A stretch of DNA of 64,000 nt, taken from positions 50,909 to 114,908 of the forward strand of contig NZ_JH725119.1 in the NCBI RefSeq assembly GCF_000278115.1, read 5' to 3'. This DNA is from Bartonella sp. DB5-6. GTDB lineage: Bacteria; Pseudomonadota; Alphaproteobacteria; Rhizobiales; Rhizobiaceae. The position numbers and the translations under genes were made by a program. This document shows, one piece after another, positions 47,887 to 57,937 of this stretch. Within the stretch, counting starts at the first letter, position 1, and each line of letters begins with the position of its first letter. The notes beneath the pieces are model-generated. The model made no database searches and had not been told where the DNA came from. It saw only the letters and a program-made list of their open reading frames with translations.

Positions 47887-48555
47887 GTGTCAGGTTATTT
47901 TATTACCTTTGAAGGAGGGGACGGAGTAGGGAAAACAACACAAATTTCTTTCCTTGCTGACCATCTCAAAGACAAAGGCTATGAAGTTGTTATAACGCGA
48001 GAACCAGGAGGAACATTAGGTGCAGAAATAATACGCCATATTTTATTATCGGGTCAGACACAACAGTATGAACCTTTAATTGAAGCTGTCTTGTTTACAG
48101 CCGCACGCATCGATCATGTTACCGAGGTTATCGCGCCTTCTTTGCAAGAAGGAAAAGTCGTTTTATGTGATCGCTTTATTGATTCTACACGTGTTTATCA
48201 AGGACTCAATGGTAAAGTAAGTTCTACTATTCTTTCCGTTTTAGAACATGTTGCACTCAATGGAATAATGCCTCATTTGACATTTTTGTTAGATATATCG
48301 GCAGAATATGCTATGAAACGTGCAAATACTCGAAGGTTCTTGGAAAACGTAAATTACATAAAAAAAGCAAAAACGATTGATTATTTTGAAAAAGATAATT
48401 TTGAGATTCAAGAACAAAGGCGCAAAGCTTTTCTTCAGCTGGCAGAACGGGAACCTCATAGGTTTCGTGTAATTGATGCTACAAATACACTGCGCACTGT
48501 TGCAGATCAAATAAAAAATATTTGTGACCAAGCAATGATGGACCATTTTATATGA
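47887..48555 (+). CDS. tmk: Thymidylate kinase
   Basis: This 222-residue enzyme phosphorylates dTMP to dTDP. The P-loop is 'FEGGDGVGKTTQISFL' at 8-23, the DR(Y/F) motif is 'CDRFIDSTRVYQG', and a dTMP-site region 'REPGGTLGAEIIR' is at 38-50. The start is GTG 47887. It overlaps holB by 4 nt (ATGA), so tmk-holB is coupled. Confidence 0.95.
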   Translation: MSGYFITFEGGDGVGKTTQISFLADHLKDKGYEVVITREPGGTLGAEIIRHILLSGQTQQYEPLIEAVLFTAARIDHVTEVIAPSLQEGKVVLCDRFIDSTRVYQGLNGKVSSTILSVLEHVALNGIMPHLTFLLDISAEYAMKRANTRRFLENVNYIKKAKTIDYFEKDNFEIQEQRRKAFLQLAEREPHRFRVIDATNTLRTVADQIKNICDQAMMDHFI

Positions 48556-49607
48556 ATGACGTAAATTCTTTACGCAAATATGATGATATTGATACAGTTT
48601 TATCACCTTCACAGAATAGTATGATCTTTGGTCATGAGGATACTCGTCATTTTTTGGCACAAATGCATAAGGAAGGGCGTTTACACCATGCATTATTATT
48701 TGAAGGAGAACGTGGGATTGGAAAGGCTACATTGGCATTTCATCTTGCTTGGAATATTTTAAGCTCTCAAAAGAGTGATTTCCTGCAACCAGAGTGTAAT
48801 TCTATTACGTGGCGACAAATTATGCAGGGCAGTCATCCTGGTCTTTTGCACATTTCACGTCGCTTTGATTTAAAAACCCAAAAATTCAAAACAGGTATAC
48901 TCATTGATGATATCCGAGATGTTATGCATTTTTTAAATCAGACATCGCAAGATAATGGGTGGCGCATTGTTATTATTGATTCTGCGGATGATATGAATAG
49001 AAATGCGGCTAATGCAATTCTTAAAACGCTCGAGGAACCTCCTGAAAAAACTTTATTCATTATTATTATACACTCTCTAGGAAGACTGCTTCCAACAATT
49101 CGCTCACGATGCCAACAGGTCTCTTTACGACCATTGCATCATGATGAGATGAAACAAGTCATTACACATGTTTTTTCCAATCAGGATTTAACTGATAAAA
49201 AAACTGTTGAAATGATTATTCAAAAATCTAAAGGAAGTCCTAGAAAAGCTGCCTTACTTATTTTTCATGGCGGATTTGAAATTGTTCAAACCATTGATAC
49301 TTTCTTGAAGCAATCTGTTTACAATCCCGCTATCGTACACACTCTTGCTCAAACACTTTCCCCACTTTCTTCAGATATTCAATTTCAACAGTTTAGCGAT
49401 GAAATTCTTGATAAAATTCAAGAAAGAGCTATCATGCTCACTGAGAGAGGAGAGTTGTTTCTCTCAAAAAGGTGCGCGCAAATGTGGCAAGAGATTCATC
49501 AAGAAATAAGGGAGATACAATCATTTAATCTTGATAAGAAGCAATTTATTATAAGTCTGCTTTTAAAAGTTCACAAGATCATTCGCGAGAGTGAGGTTTT
49601 TGCGTGA
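48552..49607 (+). CDS. holB: DNA polymerase III subunit delta'
   Basis: This 351-residue clamp-loader subunit has a P-loop-like 'EGERGIGKATLAFHLAWNIL' near 52-71, the AAA+ sensor region 'WRIVIIDSADDMNRNAANAI' with 'LKTLEEPPEKTLFII', and 'SLGRLLPTIRSRCQQVSLRP' as the RFC-type SRC motif. The C-terminal third is helical. It overlaps tmk and is followed closely by metG. Confidence 0.93.
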   Translation: MNDVNSLRKYDDIDTVLSPSQNSMIFGHEDTRHFLAQMHKEGRLHHALLFEGERGIGKATLAFHLAWNILSSQKSDFLQPECNSITWRQIMQGSHPGLLHISRRFDLKTQKFKTGILIDDIRDVMHFLNQTSQDNGWRIVIIDSADDMNRNAANAILKTLEEPPEKTLFIIIIHSLGRLLPTIRSRCQQVSLRPLHHDEMKQVITHVFSNQDLTDKKTVEMIIQKSKGSPRKAALLIFHGGFEIVQTIDTFLKQSVYNPAIVHTLAQTLSPLSSDIQFQQFSDEILDKIQERAIMLTERGELFLSKRCAQMWQEIHQEIREIQSFNLDKKQFIISLLLKVHKIIRESEVFA

Positions 49608-49670
49608 CAACACAATTAACAGACGTTATGCCATTTGTAATCTTTGATTACGTTTTATAACGAGTATGAC

Positions 49671-51230
49671 ATGCGTGATATATATTATATAACAACTCCA
49701 ATTTTTTATCCTAATGGTACTCCACATATTGGACATGCCTATAGTGCAATTGCAAGTGACGCTTTAGCTCGTTTTCAACGATTAGATGGCAAAGATGTAT
49801 TTTTTCTCTCTGGTACGGATGAACACGGTTTAAAGATGCAGCAGACAGCAGAAGCATTGGGTATGACGCCTAAGCAACTTGCAGATCGTAATAGTGCTAT
49901 ATTTCAAAAAATGCTTGCAGTATTAAATTGTTCTAACGATGATTTTATTCGTACGACAGAAGAGCGCCATGATCAAGCTTGTCAAGAGATCTGGAAAAGG
50001 ATGGAAGCAAATGGCGATATTTATCGTGGACTTTATGCGGGCTGGTATTCAGTTCGTCAGGAAGCGTATTATGAAGAGAAGGATACGGAGGTTGGAGAAG
50101 ATAACATTCGTCGTGAAAAGGAGTTAGGCTCTCCGGTTGAATGGAACGAGGAAGAGAGTTATTTTTTTAAACTCTCCGGTTATGAAAAAAAACTTCTTGA
50201 ATATTATGAAAAACATCCTGACTTTATTGCACCACTCGAACGGCGCAATGAAATTATAAGTTTTATTAAATCAGGTTTAAAAGATATTTCTATTTCACGG
50301 ACAAATTTTAATTGGGGAGTTAGTGTTCCAAATAATCCAAAACACGTTATGTACGTCTGGGTTGATGCTCTGACAAATTATCTATCAGCAATTGGCTTTT
50401 TCGATGAGAGTTCAAAAAAACGTAATTTTTGGCCTGCAAACACTCATATCATTGGTAAAGATATTATTCGTTTTCATGCTGTTTATTGGCCAGCATTTTT
50501 AATGTCTGCTGGAATTGAATTGCCTAAACATATTTTTGCTCATGGTTTTTTACTCAATCGCGGCACAAAAATGTCAAAGTCCATTGGAAACGTCATTGAT
50601 CCTTTTGACATGGTCAATCACTATGGTCTTGATCAGCTCCGCTATTTCCTTCTTCGTGAAGTACCATTTGGACAAGATGGTAGTTATAGCCATGATAGTT
50701 TTGTGAATCGCATTAATGCGGATCTTGCGAATGATCTTGGTAATTTAGCACAGCGCTCTTTGTCTATGATTGCCAAAAATTGTGATGCAAAAATTCCTAT
50801 ACCAGCTGCATTTTTACTTCAAGATGAACAGCTTTTAGAACAATCTCTTCAAGCGCTTGAAACTATGCGTCAAGCTATGTCTTCTCATGGAGTGCATTTA
50901 GCACTTTCAGCTATTTTTTCAATTGTAGCAGATGCAAATCGCTATTTTGCCAACGAACAACCTTGGAGCTTACGGAAAAACAATCCAGAAAGATTTTCTA
51001 CAGTTCTTTATATAACTGTAGAAATCTTGCGGCGAATAGGAATCATGCTGTTGCCTTTCATACCACAATCAGCAGAAAAGCTTCTTGACAGTCTTGCTAT
51101 TGCTAAAGAGGATCGGTTATTGCATCATATAAGCCATTCAAAGATTCAAGAAGGTCTTGATCTTCCGACACCAGAGCCAATCTTTCCCCGTTATATTCTG
51201 AAGAAAGACGATATTCATCATGTTGATTGA
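49671..51230 (+). CDS. metG: Methionyl-tRNA synthetase
   Basis: This 519-residue class I synthetase has the HIGH motif in '[19 protein letters not shown]', the KMSKS motif in '[20 protein letters not shown]', and an anticodon-binding helical domain to the C-terminus. It lacks the C-terminal EMAP/Trbp111 tRNA-binding domain, as in the short MetG of alphaproteobacteria. The cysteine knuckles in the connective peptide are absent (the region '[13 protein letters not shown]' has none). ATG 49671 was chosen over a TTG at 49644. It overlaps tatD by 11 nt. Confidence 0.96.
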   Translation: MRDIYYITTPIFYPNGTPHIGHAYSAIASDALARFQRLDGKDVFFLSGTDEHGLKMQQTAEALGMTPKQLADRNSAIFQKMLAVLNCSNDDFIRTTEERHDQACQEIWKRMEANGDIYRGLYAGWYSVRQEAYYEEKDTEVGEDNIRREKELGSPVEWNEEESYFFKLSGYEKKLLEYYEKHPDFIAPLERRNEIISFIKSGLKDISISRTNFNWGVSVPNNPKHVMYVWVDALTNYLSAIGFFDESSKKRNFWPANTHIIGKDIIRFHAVYWPAFLMSAGIELPKHIFAHGFLLNRGTKMSKSIGNVIDPFDMVNHYGLDQLRYFLLREVPFGQDGSYSHDSFVNRINADLANDLGNLAQRSLSMIAKNCDAKIPIPAAFLLQDEQLLEQSLQALETMRQAMSSHGVHLALSAIFSIVADANRYFANEQPWSLRKNNPERFSTVLYITVEILRRIGIMLLPFIPQSAEKLLDSLAIAKEDRLLHHISHSKIQEGLDLPTPEPIFPRYILKKDDIHHVD

Positions 51231-51993
51231 TACACATTGTCATCTTGATTTTGAGGACTTTGCGCAAAATTTGGATAATGTTATCCAACGGGGGTTAGAT
51301 GCTAATGTTAAACGTATGATAACGATTTCAACCCATGTTCGTAAATTGGATAAGCTTTTAGCAATTACACAAGCCTATAATCAAGTATTTTGTTCTGTTG
51401 GTACGCATCCTAATAATGCCCATGAAGAACAAAATATTACAGCTGAAAACCTTATCAATTTATCCAAGCATCCCAAAATCGTCGCGTTTGGGGAAGTAGG
51501 GCTCGATTATCATTATGATTATTCTTCACCAAAAGAGCAAAAGAAAATTTTTCAAGAACATATTATTGCTTCTAGAGAAACACAGTTGCCTCTTGTTATA
51601 CATTCACGCAATGCTGATGGAGATATGGAGCAAATATTACGAGAACAGATAAAAGAAGGGGCTTTTCCATTTGTACTTCACTGTTATTCGTCTGGGATAC
51701 AACTTGCTCGTGCTGGCATTGAACTTGGTGGTTATATTTCCTTTTCAGGTATTCTTACTTTTAAAAATGCTTTTGAAATTCGTGAGATAGCAAAAATTGT
51801 ACCTCATGAGAACTTATTAGTGGAAACAGATGCACCATTCTTAGCACCTGTTCCCCATCGAGGTAAGACGAATGAACCATCTTTTGTACGCTATACAGCG
51901 GCTACTTTGGCTGAAACAATTGGTTTAAGTATTGAGGAAATAGCTCAGATAACAACGCGCAATGCTTTTCATTTATTTGGTAAAATGAAATAA
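51220..51993 (+). CDS. tatD: TatD family hydrolase
   Basis: This 257-residue TIM-barrel metal-dependent hydrolase starts '[17 protein letters not shown]' (HxH metal ligands) and has '[15 protein letters not shown]' (Glu ligand), '[11 protein letters not shown]' (His), 'FVLHCYSSG' (His) and '[21 protein letters not shown]' (Asp). TatD enzymes are 3'-5' exonucleases or DNases. It forms part of the tmk-holB-metG-tatD-MBL operon. Confidence 0.94.
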   Translation: MLIDTHCHLDFEDFAQNLDNVIQRGLDANVKRMITISTHVRKLDKLLAITQAYNQVFCSVGTHPNNAHEEQNITAENLINLSKHPKIVAFGEVGLDYHYDYSSPKEQKKIFQEHIIASRETQLPLVIHSRNADGDMEQILREQIKEGAFPFVLHCYSSGIQLARAGIELGGYISFSGILTFKNAFEIREIAKIVPHENLLVETDAPFLAPVPHRGKTNEPSFVRYTAATLAETIGLSIEEIAQITTRNAFHLFGKMK

Positions 51994-52003
51994 GGCAAAA
52001 AGC

Positions 52004-52819
52004 ATGTTTAATCGGTACCGATTTACAATATTAGGCTGTGGCTCCTCCCCAGGAGTTCCACGCCCCAATGGTGATTGGGGAGCTTGTGATTCCAATAACC
52101 CTAAAAATAAACGCTACAGAAGTTCTTTATTAGTTGAACGCATTCATACATCAGGAAAAAAAACAACTGTCGTTATTGATACTGGTCCAGATTTTCGATC
52201 ACAAATGATCGATGCTCGCGTGAACTATCTTAATGCTGCCCTTTATACGCATTCTCACGCAGATCATATTCACGGTATTGATGATTTACGCAGTTATGCA
52301 CTTGCACAAAAATGTTTAATAGATATTTATGCAGATGCGTTTACACTGGAGCATTTAAAAAATGCATTCGGATATTGTTTTCAAAAGCCAAAAGGTTCAT
52401 TTTATTCACCTATTTTAAAAGCGCATACTATCAATGAAAATAGCCAATTTATAATTCAGGGGCAGGGAGGAGCAATAACTGTCAATACGCACTTACAATG
52501 TCACGGAACCATCCATTCTTTAGGTTTTCGTATTGGTAATGTTGCGTACTGTACAGATGTTAGTAAATTTCCTGAAGAAACGTTGCCAAAATTAATGAAT
52601 TTGGATGTTCTAATTATCGAAGCTTTGCAATTTGAATCTCACCCAAGCCATCTTTCCGTTGATCAAGCGTTACAATGGATAAAATATTTAAAGCCCCAAA
52701 AAGCCATACTCACACATATGGATAGATCACTTGATTACGATAAAGTTGTAAATTATGTCCCACCATATGTTGAGCCTGCACATCAAGGACTTGTTTTTGA
52801 AACAGATGTACAAATCTAG
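52004..52819 (+). CDS. MBL-fold metallo-hydrolase (PhnP-like)
   Basis: This 271-residue metallo-beta-lactamase-fold protein has 'LGCGSSPGVPRPNGDWG' at the N-terminus, the metal motif 'THSHADHIHGIDDLR', and later 'AYCTDVSKFPEE' and 'LTHMDRSLDY', matching the PhnP-like phosphodiesterase group that lies next to tatD in many alphaproteobacteria. Substrate uncertain. It lies 10 nt after tatD and ends the operon. Confidence 0.88.
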   Translation: MFNRYRFTILGCGSSPGVPRPNGDWGACDSNNPKNKRYRSSLLVERIHTSGKKTTVVIDTGPDFRSQMIDARVNYLNAALYTHSHADHIHGIDDLRSYALAQKCLIDIYADAFTLEHLKNAFGYCFQKPKGSFYSPILKAHTINENSQFIIQGQGGAITVNTHLQCHGTIHSLGFRIGNVAYCTDVSKFPEETLPKLMNLDVLIIEALQFESHPSHLSVDQALQWIKYLKPQKAILTHMDRSLDYDKVVNYVPPYVEPAHQGLVFETDVQI

Positions 52820-52922
52820 AAATCTAATTTTCTGTTAACTAAAGCATTCTTTAAAGTTCTAGTCTTTATTTTGTGTCATTTTTGACATAATTGTGTCTTT
52901 TTCATGTTGAAAGTGAGGTTTT

Positions 52923-53282
52923 ATGTATAAGTGTTTTAAGCGGGCAATATGTGTTGTGGTTTTAGCGGTCTCTTTATCAGCATGTGGGGGGCGTTTAGAA
53001 AAAAATATTTCAGTTACAACATTACACGATGGAGCAATGAGTTGCGCCGATATTCAACGGGAGTTTTTTGCGAATAAACGCCAAATTGACGCTACAATAG
53101 CAGAACGTTCTAAAGCAAGAAATAAAAATGTAGCTTTAACTGCAGCAAGTGTTGTATTTATTCCTGCCTTGTTTTTTCTGGATGTAAAGTCAAGTGAAAG
53201 CAATGAAATTTCAGCTTTAAATAACCGTAATGCCGTTTTGAATGATCTCGCATATATGAAACGTTGTAAATTGCTACAGTAA
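52923..53282 (+). CDS. Small lipoprotein of unknown function
   Basis: This 119-residue protein has a lipoprotein signal (MYKCFKRAICVVVLAVSLSAC, lipobox LSAC), then a polar, helical region with 'SCADIQREFFANKRQIDATI', a hydrophobic patch 'AASVVFIPALFFLDV' and a C-terminal 'LNNRNAVLNDLAYMKRCKLL'. The two later cysteines (in 'MSCADI' and 'KRCKLL') could form a disulfide. I do not recognise a family. The ribosome-binding site is GTGAGG. It is followed by a strong palindrome. Confidence 0.7.
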   Translation: MYKCFKRAICVVVLAVSLSACGGRLEKNISVTTLHDGAMSCADIQREFFANKRQIDATIAERSKARNKNVALTAASVVFIPALFFLDVKSSESNEISALNNRNAVLNDLAYMKRCKLLQ

Positions 53283-53314
53283 TTTTTTTTATATTATATT
53301 AGTTATTCTTTTTC

Positions 53315-53342
53315 TGACTTTAAGTAATATTACTTAAAGTCA
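53315..53342 (+). terminator. 28-nt perfect palindrome, likely bidirectional terminator
   Basis: TGACTTTAAGTAAT (53315-53328) is followed at once by its exact inverse complement (53329-53342). It lies 33 nt after the stop of the lipoprotein gene and is followed by AAATTTTTG. As RNA it would form a long hairpin with a short T run. Confidence 0.7.
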
Positions 53343-53497
53343 AATTTTTGACATAATTTTGTTTAAAAAGTGAATTATGCGACATAAATACGATTAATAC
53401 GCCTAAATTAGGGTTTGTCCTGTTTCTGTTTTGATTTGATCAAAATATCGTATTATCGCATAATATATATTATGGAACTTTTATATATGGAAAGGAT

Positions 53498-53605
53498 ATG
53501 TATTATATGATACCGGCAATCTGGGGCACGATCGCAACATTACTATGGATATTTTCTACAAAAGCTACTAGCCCTTGGGACTTGTGGTGGGTTCCTCTTG
53601 TTTAA
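53498..53605 (+). CDS. Small membrane ORF, 35 aa
   Basis: A 35-codon frame from ATG 53498 (or ATG 53507) encodes a mostly hydrophobic, tryptophan-rich peptide with a probable single membrane helix (core 'PAIWGTIATLLWIFSTKA' then 'WDLWWVPLV'). AAAGGA lies just upstream of 53498 and 8-11 nt upstream of 53507. The end overlaps a direct repeat of about 18 nt ('TTAAGAAATTATACCTTT', copies from 53602 and 53620). Function unknown; small size and hydrophobicity suggest a membrane microprotein or a toxin-like peptide. Confidence 0.5.
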   Translation: MYYMIPAIWGTIATLLWIFSTKATSPWDLWWVPLV

Positions 53606-53656
53606 GAAATTATACCTTTTTAAGAAATTATACCTTTCAGATTGAAGATTGAAAAT

Positions 53657-53677
53657 CGGGCCAGTCATTCTGGCCCG
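53657..53677. terminator. GC-rich intrinsic terminator, bidirectional
   Basis: CGGGCCAG pairs exactly with CTGGCCCG around loop TCATT. The flanks are GAAAAT on the left and AAAAC on the right, so read on the minus strand it is followed by ATTTTC and on the plus strand preceded by A-rich sequence. It should end the transcript of the minus-strand gene at 53697 and that of the plus-strand small ORF. Confidence 0.8.
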
Positions 53678-53696
53678 AAAACTTGAATCGTATTAT

Positions 53697-54107
53697 TTAA
53701 GAATCTTTTGTATGATTTCTTTTTAGAAAAATCATTGTAATTTGTAGTATTATAAAAGCTAAGAGTAATATTCCATGAAATAGTGGTATAAACAGTTGAT
53801 AAAGGGAATTGGAATAATAAATCGCTAGTGTCTCAGTAAAAACTGCAATGCACCATAGAACAATCCCCCATGGTGAATACATCCAAAGTCCAATTAATGC
53901 GATAGGATAAACAATAGCCAATGTCATTGATAAAAACTGCCACTGCCATGGCATAAGATCAAAACGCCATAAAACTCCGGGAAATACACCAACAAGACGT
54001 ATCCAGTAAAAAGCACTAAAACTTAAGCAAGTGAATGCTACAAATCTCAAATAACAACTATAAACCAAATCGATTTTGGAAATCTTTTTTTTATGATTAT
54101 CTTTCAA
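53697..54107 (-). CDS. Small membrane protein (DUF6163-like)
   Basis: This 136-residue protein has four hydrophobic segments (about 15-32, 58-78, 80-96, 105-128) and the pattern 'RFVAFTCLSFSAFYWIRLVG' with 'FDLMPWQWQFLSMTLAIVYP'. It resembles the DUF6163 family of small rhizobial membrane proteins; the assignment is by pattern and uncertain. Its start overlaps the stop of the enoyl-CoA hydratase homologue by 4 nt, so the two are coupled. Confidence 0.7.
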   Translation of the reverse strand: MKDNHKKKISKIDLVYSCYLRFVAFTCLSFSAFYWIRLVGVFPGVLWRFDLMPWQWQFLSMTLAIVYPIALIGLWMYSPWGIVLWCIAVFTETLAIYYSNSLYQLFIPLFHGILLLAFIILQITMIFLKRNHTKDS

Positions 54108-55150
54108 AATAATAATTCTTTTTCAACAGGTTGGAAATAAGCGTCTATCATTTCATCCGTTACATTTGAAAGTTTGTGTGGTTGCCATTTAGGTGTTTTA
54201 TCTTTATCAATTAACATTGCGCGCACACCTTCATGAAAATCATGTGAAGTAATCATATGATGTGCAATGCGATTTTCAATTTTCATACAATTTTCCAAAG
54301 TTTGGGAAGAATTTTGTTTCATTTGTCTCCAGATAATTTTTAAACTTATCGGAGAACGTGATTGTAAAATATCATAACATTTTTTAGCAAATAAGATGCC
54401 TTCACTGCTTTTTTTATGAAGCAATTCAATACATTCCTCTAACGTATTGGTGCTAAAACAAGTGCTGATAACACAACGTATTTCATGGTTTGTTTCATTG
54501 TTTCTTGTTATTGCTCGCTCTTTTAATGCTAATTTAGGATTTCCTTGCTCAATAATAGCTTTTTTAATGTAATCTAATTCAATTTCAGGAACAGCATGTG
54601 TCGCTAACCCTAAGTTTAAACAATCTCCCCATTTTATGCATGTGCCGGTTAGTGCAAGGTAAATACCAAAGTGATCGGGAAGAGATGGTAAGAAAAAACT
54701 TGCGCCAACATCTGGAAAAAATCCAATAGCAGCTTCTGGCATAGCAAATAGTGTATTTTCTGTAACAATTCTGTGTGAACCGTATATAGAAATACCGACC
54801 CCTCCTCCCATCCAAATACCGTTCAAGAAAGAAATGTAAGGTTTTGGAAAACGCTTAATATAAGCATTTAAGCTATATTCATTACTAAAATATTGGTAAG
54901 AGGAGGATTTTTTTCTCATACGGTAGATTTCCACAACATCTCCACCAGCACAAAAAGCACGCCCCTCCCCTTCAATTAAGACGCAAGAAACTTCCTCATC
55001 TGTTTCCCACGTACTAAGAGCTTTCCTTAAAGCAAAAACCATTCGTTGATTAAGAGCGTTTAATGCTGAAGGACGTGTGAGCTTTATAATACCAGCATGT
55101 CCCTCTTTTGTAAAAGAGATATCACCACCTGCTCCAAAATCAATTTGCAT
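54104..55150 (-). CDS. Enoyl-CoA hydratase/isomerase family, 3-hydroxyisobutyryl-CoA hydrolase-like
   Basis: This 348-residue crotonase-fold protein has 'INALNQRMVFALRKAL'-like 'LNALNQRMVFALRKALSTWE', 'FCAGGDVVEIYRM' and 'GGGVGISIYGSHRIVTENT' (oxyanion hole) and 'FAMPEAAIGFFPDVGASFFL' (catalytic Glu and Asp region). The length and the C-terminal domain ('HDFHEGVRAMLIDKDKTPKW') place it with 3-hydroxyisobutyryl-CoA hydrolases of valine breakdown. Other valine-pathway genes are not adjacent. Confidence 0.85.
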   Translation of the reverse strand: MQIDFGAGGDISFTKEGHAGIIKLTRPSALNALNQRMVFALRKALSTWETDEEVSCVLIEGEGRAFCAGGDVVEIYRMRKKSSSYQYFSNEYSLNAYIKRFPKPYISFLNGIWMGGGVGISIYGSHRIVTENTLFAMPEAAIGFFPDVGASFFLPSLPDHFGIYLALTGTCIKWGDCLNLGLATHAVPEIELDYIKKAIIEQGNPKLALKERAITRNNETNHEIRCVISTCFSTNTLEECIELLHKKSSEGILFAKKCYDILQSRSPISLKIIWRQMKQNSSQTLENCMKIENRIAHHMITSHDFHEGVRAMLIDKDKTPKWQPHKLSNVTDEMIDAYFQPVEKELLF

Positions 55151-55179
55151 TTTATTCTCATCTTAAAATATTTACTATC

Positions 55180-55992
55180 TTATTGTTTTATTATGCTTTT
55201 TGCTCCAAATTGAGGAAATAACTGCATGACAGCACCAATACAATACATATAAATACCTGTTACTGAAATCCCTATCTTAACCCAATATGGAGCATTAAGC
55301 TGATAAAAGAAAGCGATAGCACCAAAAGAACACCACAAGAGAAAAATTGGAAAATTAAGCCACCGCAAACGGATGACTCTTACTGGATGGATGAAATAAA
55401 TTGGTAAAAAAGATATGATTGCTGATAAGACAATAATGGTAAAAGTGATCCACTCTCTTGGATTTACTACAAAAAGCGTGAAAACCATCATATTCCAAAC
55501 TACAGGAAACCCTTTAAAAAAGTTTTCTTTGGTTTTCATTCCAGTATCTGCGTAATAAATAGCTGATGAAATGACAATGATAGCACTTAATAAAAATGAC
55601 AATCCTGAACCCATTAAACCACTTTGATAAAGTGCAAAAGCTGGAATTAAAACATAAGTTACATAATCAATGATATTATCTAAGAGTTCTCCAGACCATG
55701 TTGGAAGTACGTATTTAACATCAAGTTTGCGCGCAATCGGTCCGTCGATACCATCAACGAGAAGTGCAAGTCCAAGCCAACAAAACATGGCAGTCCATTC
55801 TTTTTGAGACGCCGATATAAGAGAAAGAAATGCTAAAAATGAACCCGAAGCTGTGAGTAAATGAACAGAAAAGGCTTTTGCTTGTGGCATTGTTACTTTT
55901 TTATGGCGCAATAAATCAGTATTTTTTTTGATTTTTTTTGTTAGCTTACGTTTCAAAGTTCTCTTATCCTCGTTTCTAAAGTTTTCATTCAT
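55180..55992 (-). CDS. pcs: Phosphatidylcholine synthase
   Basis: This 270-residue CDP-alcohol phosphatidyltransferase makes phosphatidylcholine from CDP-diacylglycerol and choline. It has about eight membrane segments and the motif 'DGPIARKLDVKYVLPTWSGE' followed by 'LLDNIIDYVTYV' (DGxxAR...G..D...D). The start 'FSVHLLTASGSFLAFLSLIS' is characteristic of Pcs from Rhizobiales. The basic N-terminal 30 residues vary in the family, and Met35 is an alternative start. The pathway lets host choline be used directly. Confidence 0.92.
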   Translation of the reverse strand: MNENFRNEDKRTLKRKLTKKIKKNTDLLRHKKVTMPQAKAFSVHLLTASGSFLAFLSLISASQKEWTAMFCWLGLALLVDGIDGPIARKLDVKYVLPTWSGELLDNIIDYVTYVLIPAFALYQSGLMGSGLSFLLSAIIVISSAIYYADTGMKTKENFFKGFPVVWNMMVFTLFVVNPREWITFTIIVLSAIISFLPIYFIHPVRVIRLRWLNFPIFLLWCSFGAIAFFYQLNAPYWVKIGISVTGIYMYCIGAVMQLFPQFGAKSIIKQ

Positions 55993-56159
55993 CTACCGAC
56001 ACGCCATTTATATTATAGTATGATTTATCATAAAAAGGTTACCTTTTTATATTACATTATTTATGACATAATATAATAGAATGGCTTCATACAATAAAAA
56101 GGTTTTTTTGATTTAGAAGTATTAAAATATTTGGTGAATGGGGAAAGGCTTAAGTAGTT

Positions 56160-57395
56160 GTGATATTTGAAAAAAACGAGTGTAAGGATATTGCTATCAT
56201 TGGTGCGGGCCCAGTCGGTATGTTGGCAGCGCTTAGTCTTGCAGATAGGGGGTGCTCTGTTTGTCTTATTGGTCCACCTTCTCATGCAAATGAATTACGG
56301 ACAACCGCCCTTATGATGCCAGCAATACGTATGCTTCAAAAACTCAATATTTGGAATATTCTTAAAAATCATGCAGCAGCTTTATCTTTTATTAGAATCA
56401 TAGATATAACCTCTAGGATTGTACGTGCTCCTGCTGTGAATTTTTCTTCTGCTGAAATTGGTGAGGAGGCTTTTGGTTATAATATCCCTAATATAGAGTT
56501 AAACAATGCTTTAGTCGATTCTGTTACGCATAGTCCCAATATTATAAGATTTGTTTCTTCGGCAAAATCTTTTCATCATAAAAAGAATCATATACGTATT
56601 ACTCTTGCAAATGGAAGTGTTATTCAAACCTCGCTTGTTGTCGCTGCTGATGGGCGTCTCTCTTTAACACGAGCAGCAGCTGGAATAGGTGTCAAACAGT
56701 GGAACTATTCGCAAACAGCCCTCGTTCTTAATTTCTCTCATGATTTTTCTCATCAAAATACGTCAACTGAATTTCACACGGAAAATGGTCCATTTACACA
56801 AGTTCCACTACCAGGACGTCGATCGAGTCTTGTATGGGTTGTTAATCCTTCTCGTGCTAAGGAATTATTGAATATAGATTCAAAAGTAGTTGCAAAAGTA
56901 ATTGAAGAACAGATGCAATCAATGCTTGGAAAGCTGACTTTGGAAACGCCAATTCAAGCATGGCCGCTTTCAGGACTTATTTCACATCGTTTTGCGGCCA
57001 ACCGAACGATTTTAGTGGGTGAAGCAGCCCATGTTTTTCCTCCTATTGGGGCACAAGGATTGAATTTAGGGTTTCGCGATGTTCAAACTTTGGTTGATCT
57101 TTTACCCAATCAAATATCTGCTTTTAACTCTGAAACAATTGTTTCACATTATAACAAATATCGCAAATCTGATATATTGATCCGGAGCGGGGCTGTTCAT
57201 ATGCTCAATTTTGCTCTCCTTTCTAATATGTTGCCTATTCACATCATACGAAGCGCTGGGCTTGGACTATTACGTAATTGCTCACTCTTACGTAAATTAT
57301 TTATGCGAACAGGAATGTATCCCAATTACGGGTTAAAAGAAATTATACGAATACTCCCAACCAAATCACTAAATAATATTAATATGAAAAAATAA
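56160..57395 (+). CDS. UbiH/UbiF-family FAD monooxygenase
   Basis: This 411-residue flavoprotein has the FAD motif 'AIIGAGPVGMLAALSLADRG' at 13-32, 'LVVAADGRLSLTRAAAGI' (the DG motif) near 161-178, and 'ILVGEAAHVFPPIGAQGLNLGFRDV' in outline near 281, matching ubiquinone-biosynthesis hydroxylases. The usual GD of the third motif reads GE (GEAAH). The start is GTG 56160 with no clear ribosome-binding site. Substrate (which ring position) cannot be told. Confidence 0.85.
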   Translation: MIFEKNECKDIAIIGAGPVGMLAALSLADRGCSVCLIGPPSHANELRTTALMMPAIRMLQKLNIWNILKNHAAALSFIRIIDITSRIVRAPAVNFSSAEIGEEAFGYNIPNIELNNALVDSVTHSPNIIRFVSSAKSFHHKKNHIRITLANGSVIQTSLVVAADGRLSLTRAAAGIGVKQWNYSQTALVLNFSHDFSHQNTSTEFHTENGPFTQVPLPGRRSSLVWVVNPSRAKELLNIDSKVVAKVIEEQMQSMLGKLTLETPIQAWPLSGLISHRFAANRTILVGEAAHVFPPIGAQGLNLGFRDVQTLVDLLPNQISAFNSETIVSHYNKYRKSDILIRSGAVHMLNFALLSNMLPIHIIRSAGLGLLRNCSLLRKLFMRTGMYPNYGLKEIIRILPTKSLNNINMKK

Positions 57396-57937
57396 AATTG
57401 AAACAAGAAACATATATCTCTTTGAGTTTAGACAATAATTCAAAGCAAATCATGGAAAACGGTTGAAATTTTAGTATCTCACACTTAAAAAAAAATATTA
57501 CATAATATTTTAGTGTATGTTTTATGAATAAAATGAAATTCATTTATAAGAGATGTACTTTTTCTGAGTAACATACATTTTTGCAAAGAGGTGACATCTC
57601 CTATAAGTGCCATGTACTAAAAGATAGCTTTATAAAACATATCAAAAATAATATACGTAAAATTTATCGCTACTCGTTATAAGTATCGTTTTATATAAGT
57701 TATAATATAAATACTATAAAATTATATTTTAAAATAAAAAACGAGATAGCTAAAACTGTTAACAAAAGATGCTCACGTCACTTTTTCTTATAAGAAAATA
57801 AAAAAACAATTTTAATTGACTAACATAAATCTTCAAAAATTTGTGTTGTTAAGTATAATATTGAAAATAAAATATTTTTTGGAACTCGTTAGCAATATAA
57901 AGGTTAATGAAATATCGTTTCAAAAGATAGTGATAAG
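57396..57937. other. Intergenic, no gene seen
   Basis: 542 nt, very AT-rich, between the UbiH-like gene and two small genes. It should hold the promoter of the latter. No repeat or hairpin with a T run was supported. Confidence 0.45.

Noticed and set aside
56061-56285. 74-aa minus-strand ORF at the UbiH-like start
   Set aside because: Mostly antisense to the N-terminal FAD-binding region of the UbiH-like gene.
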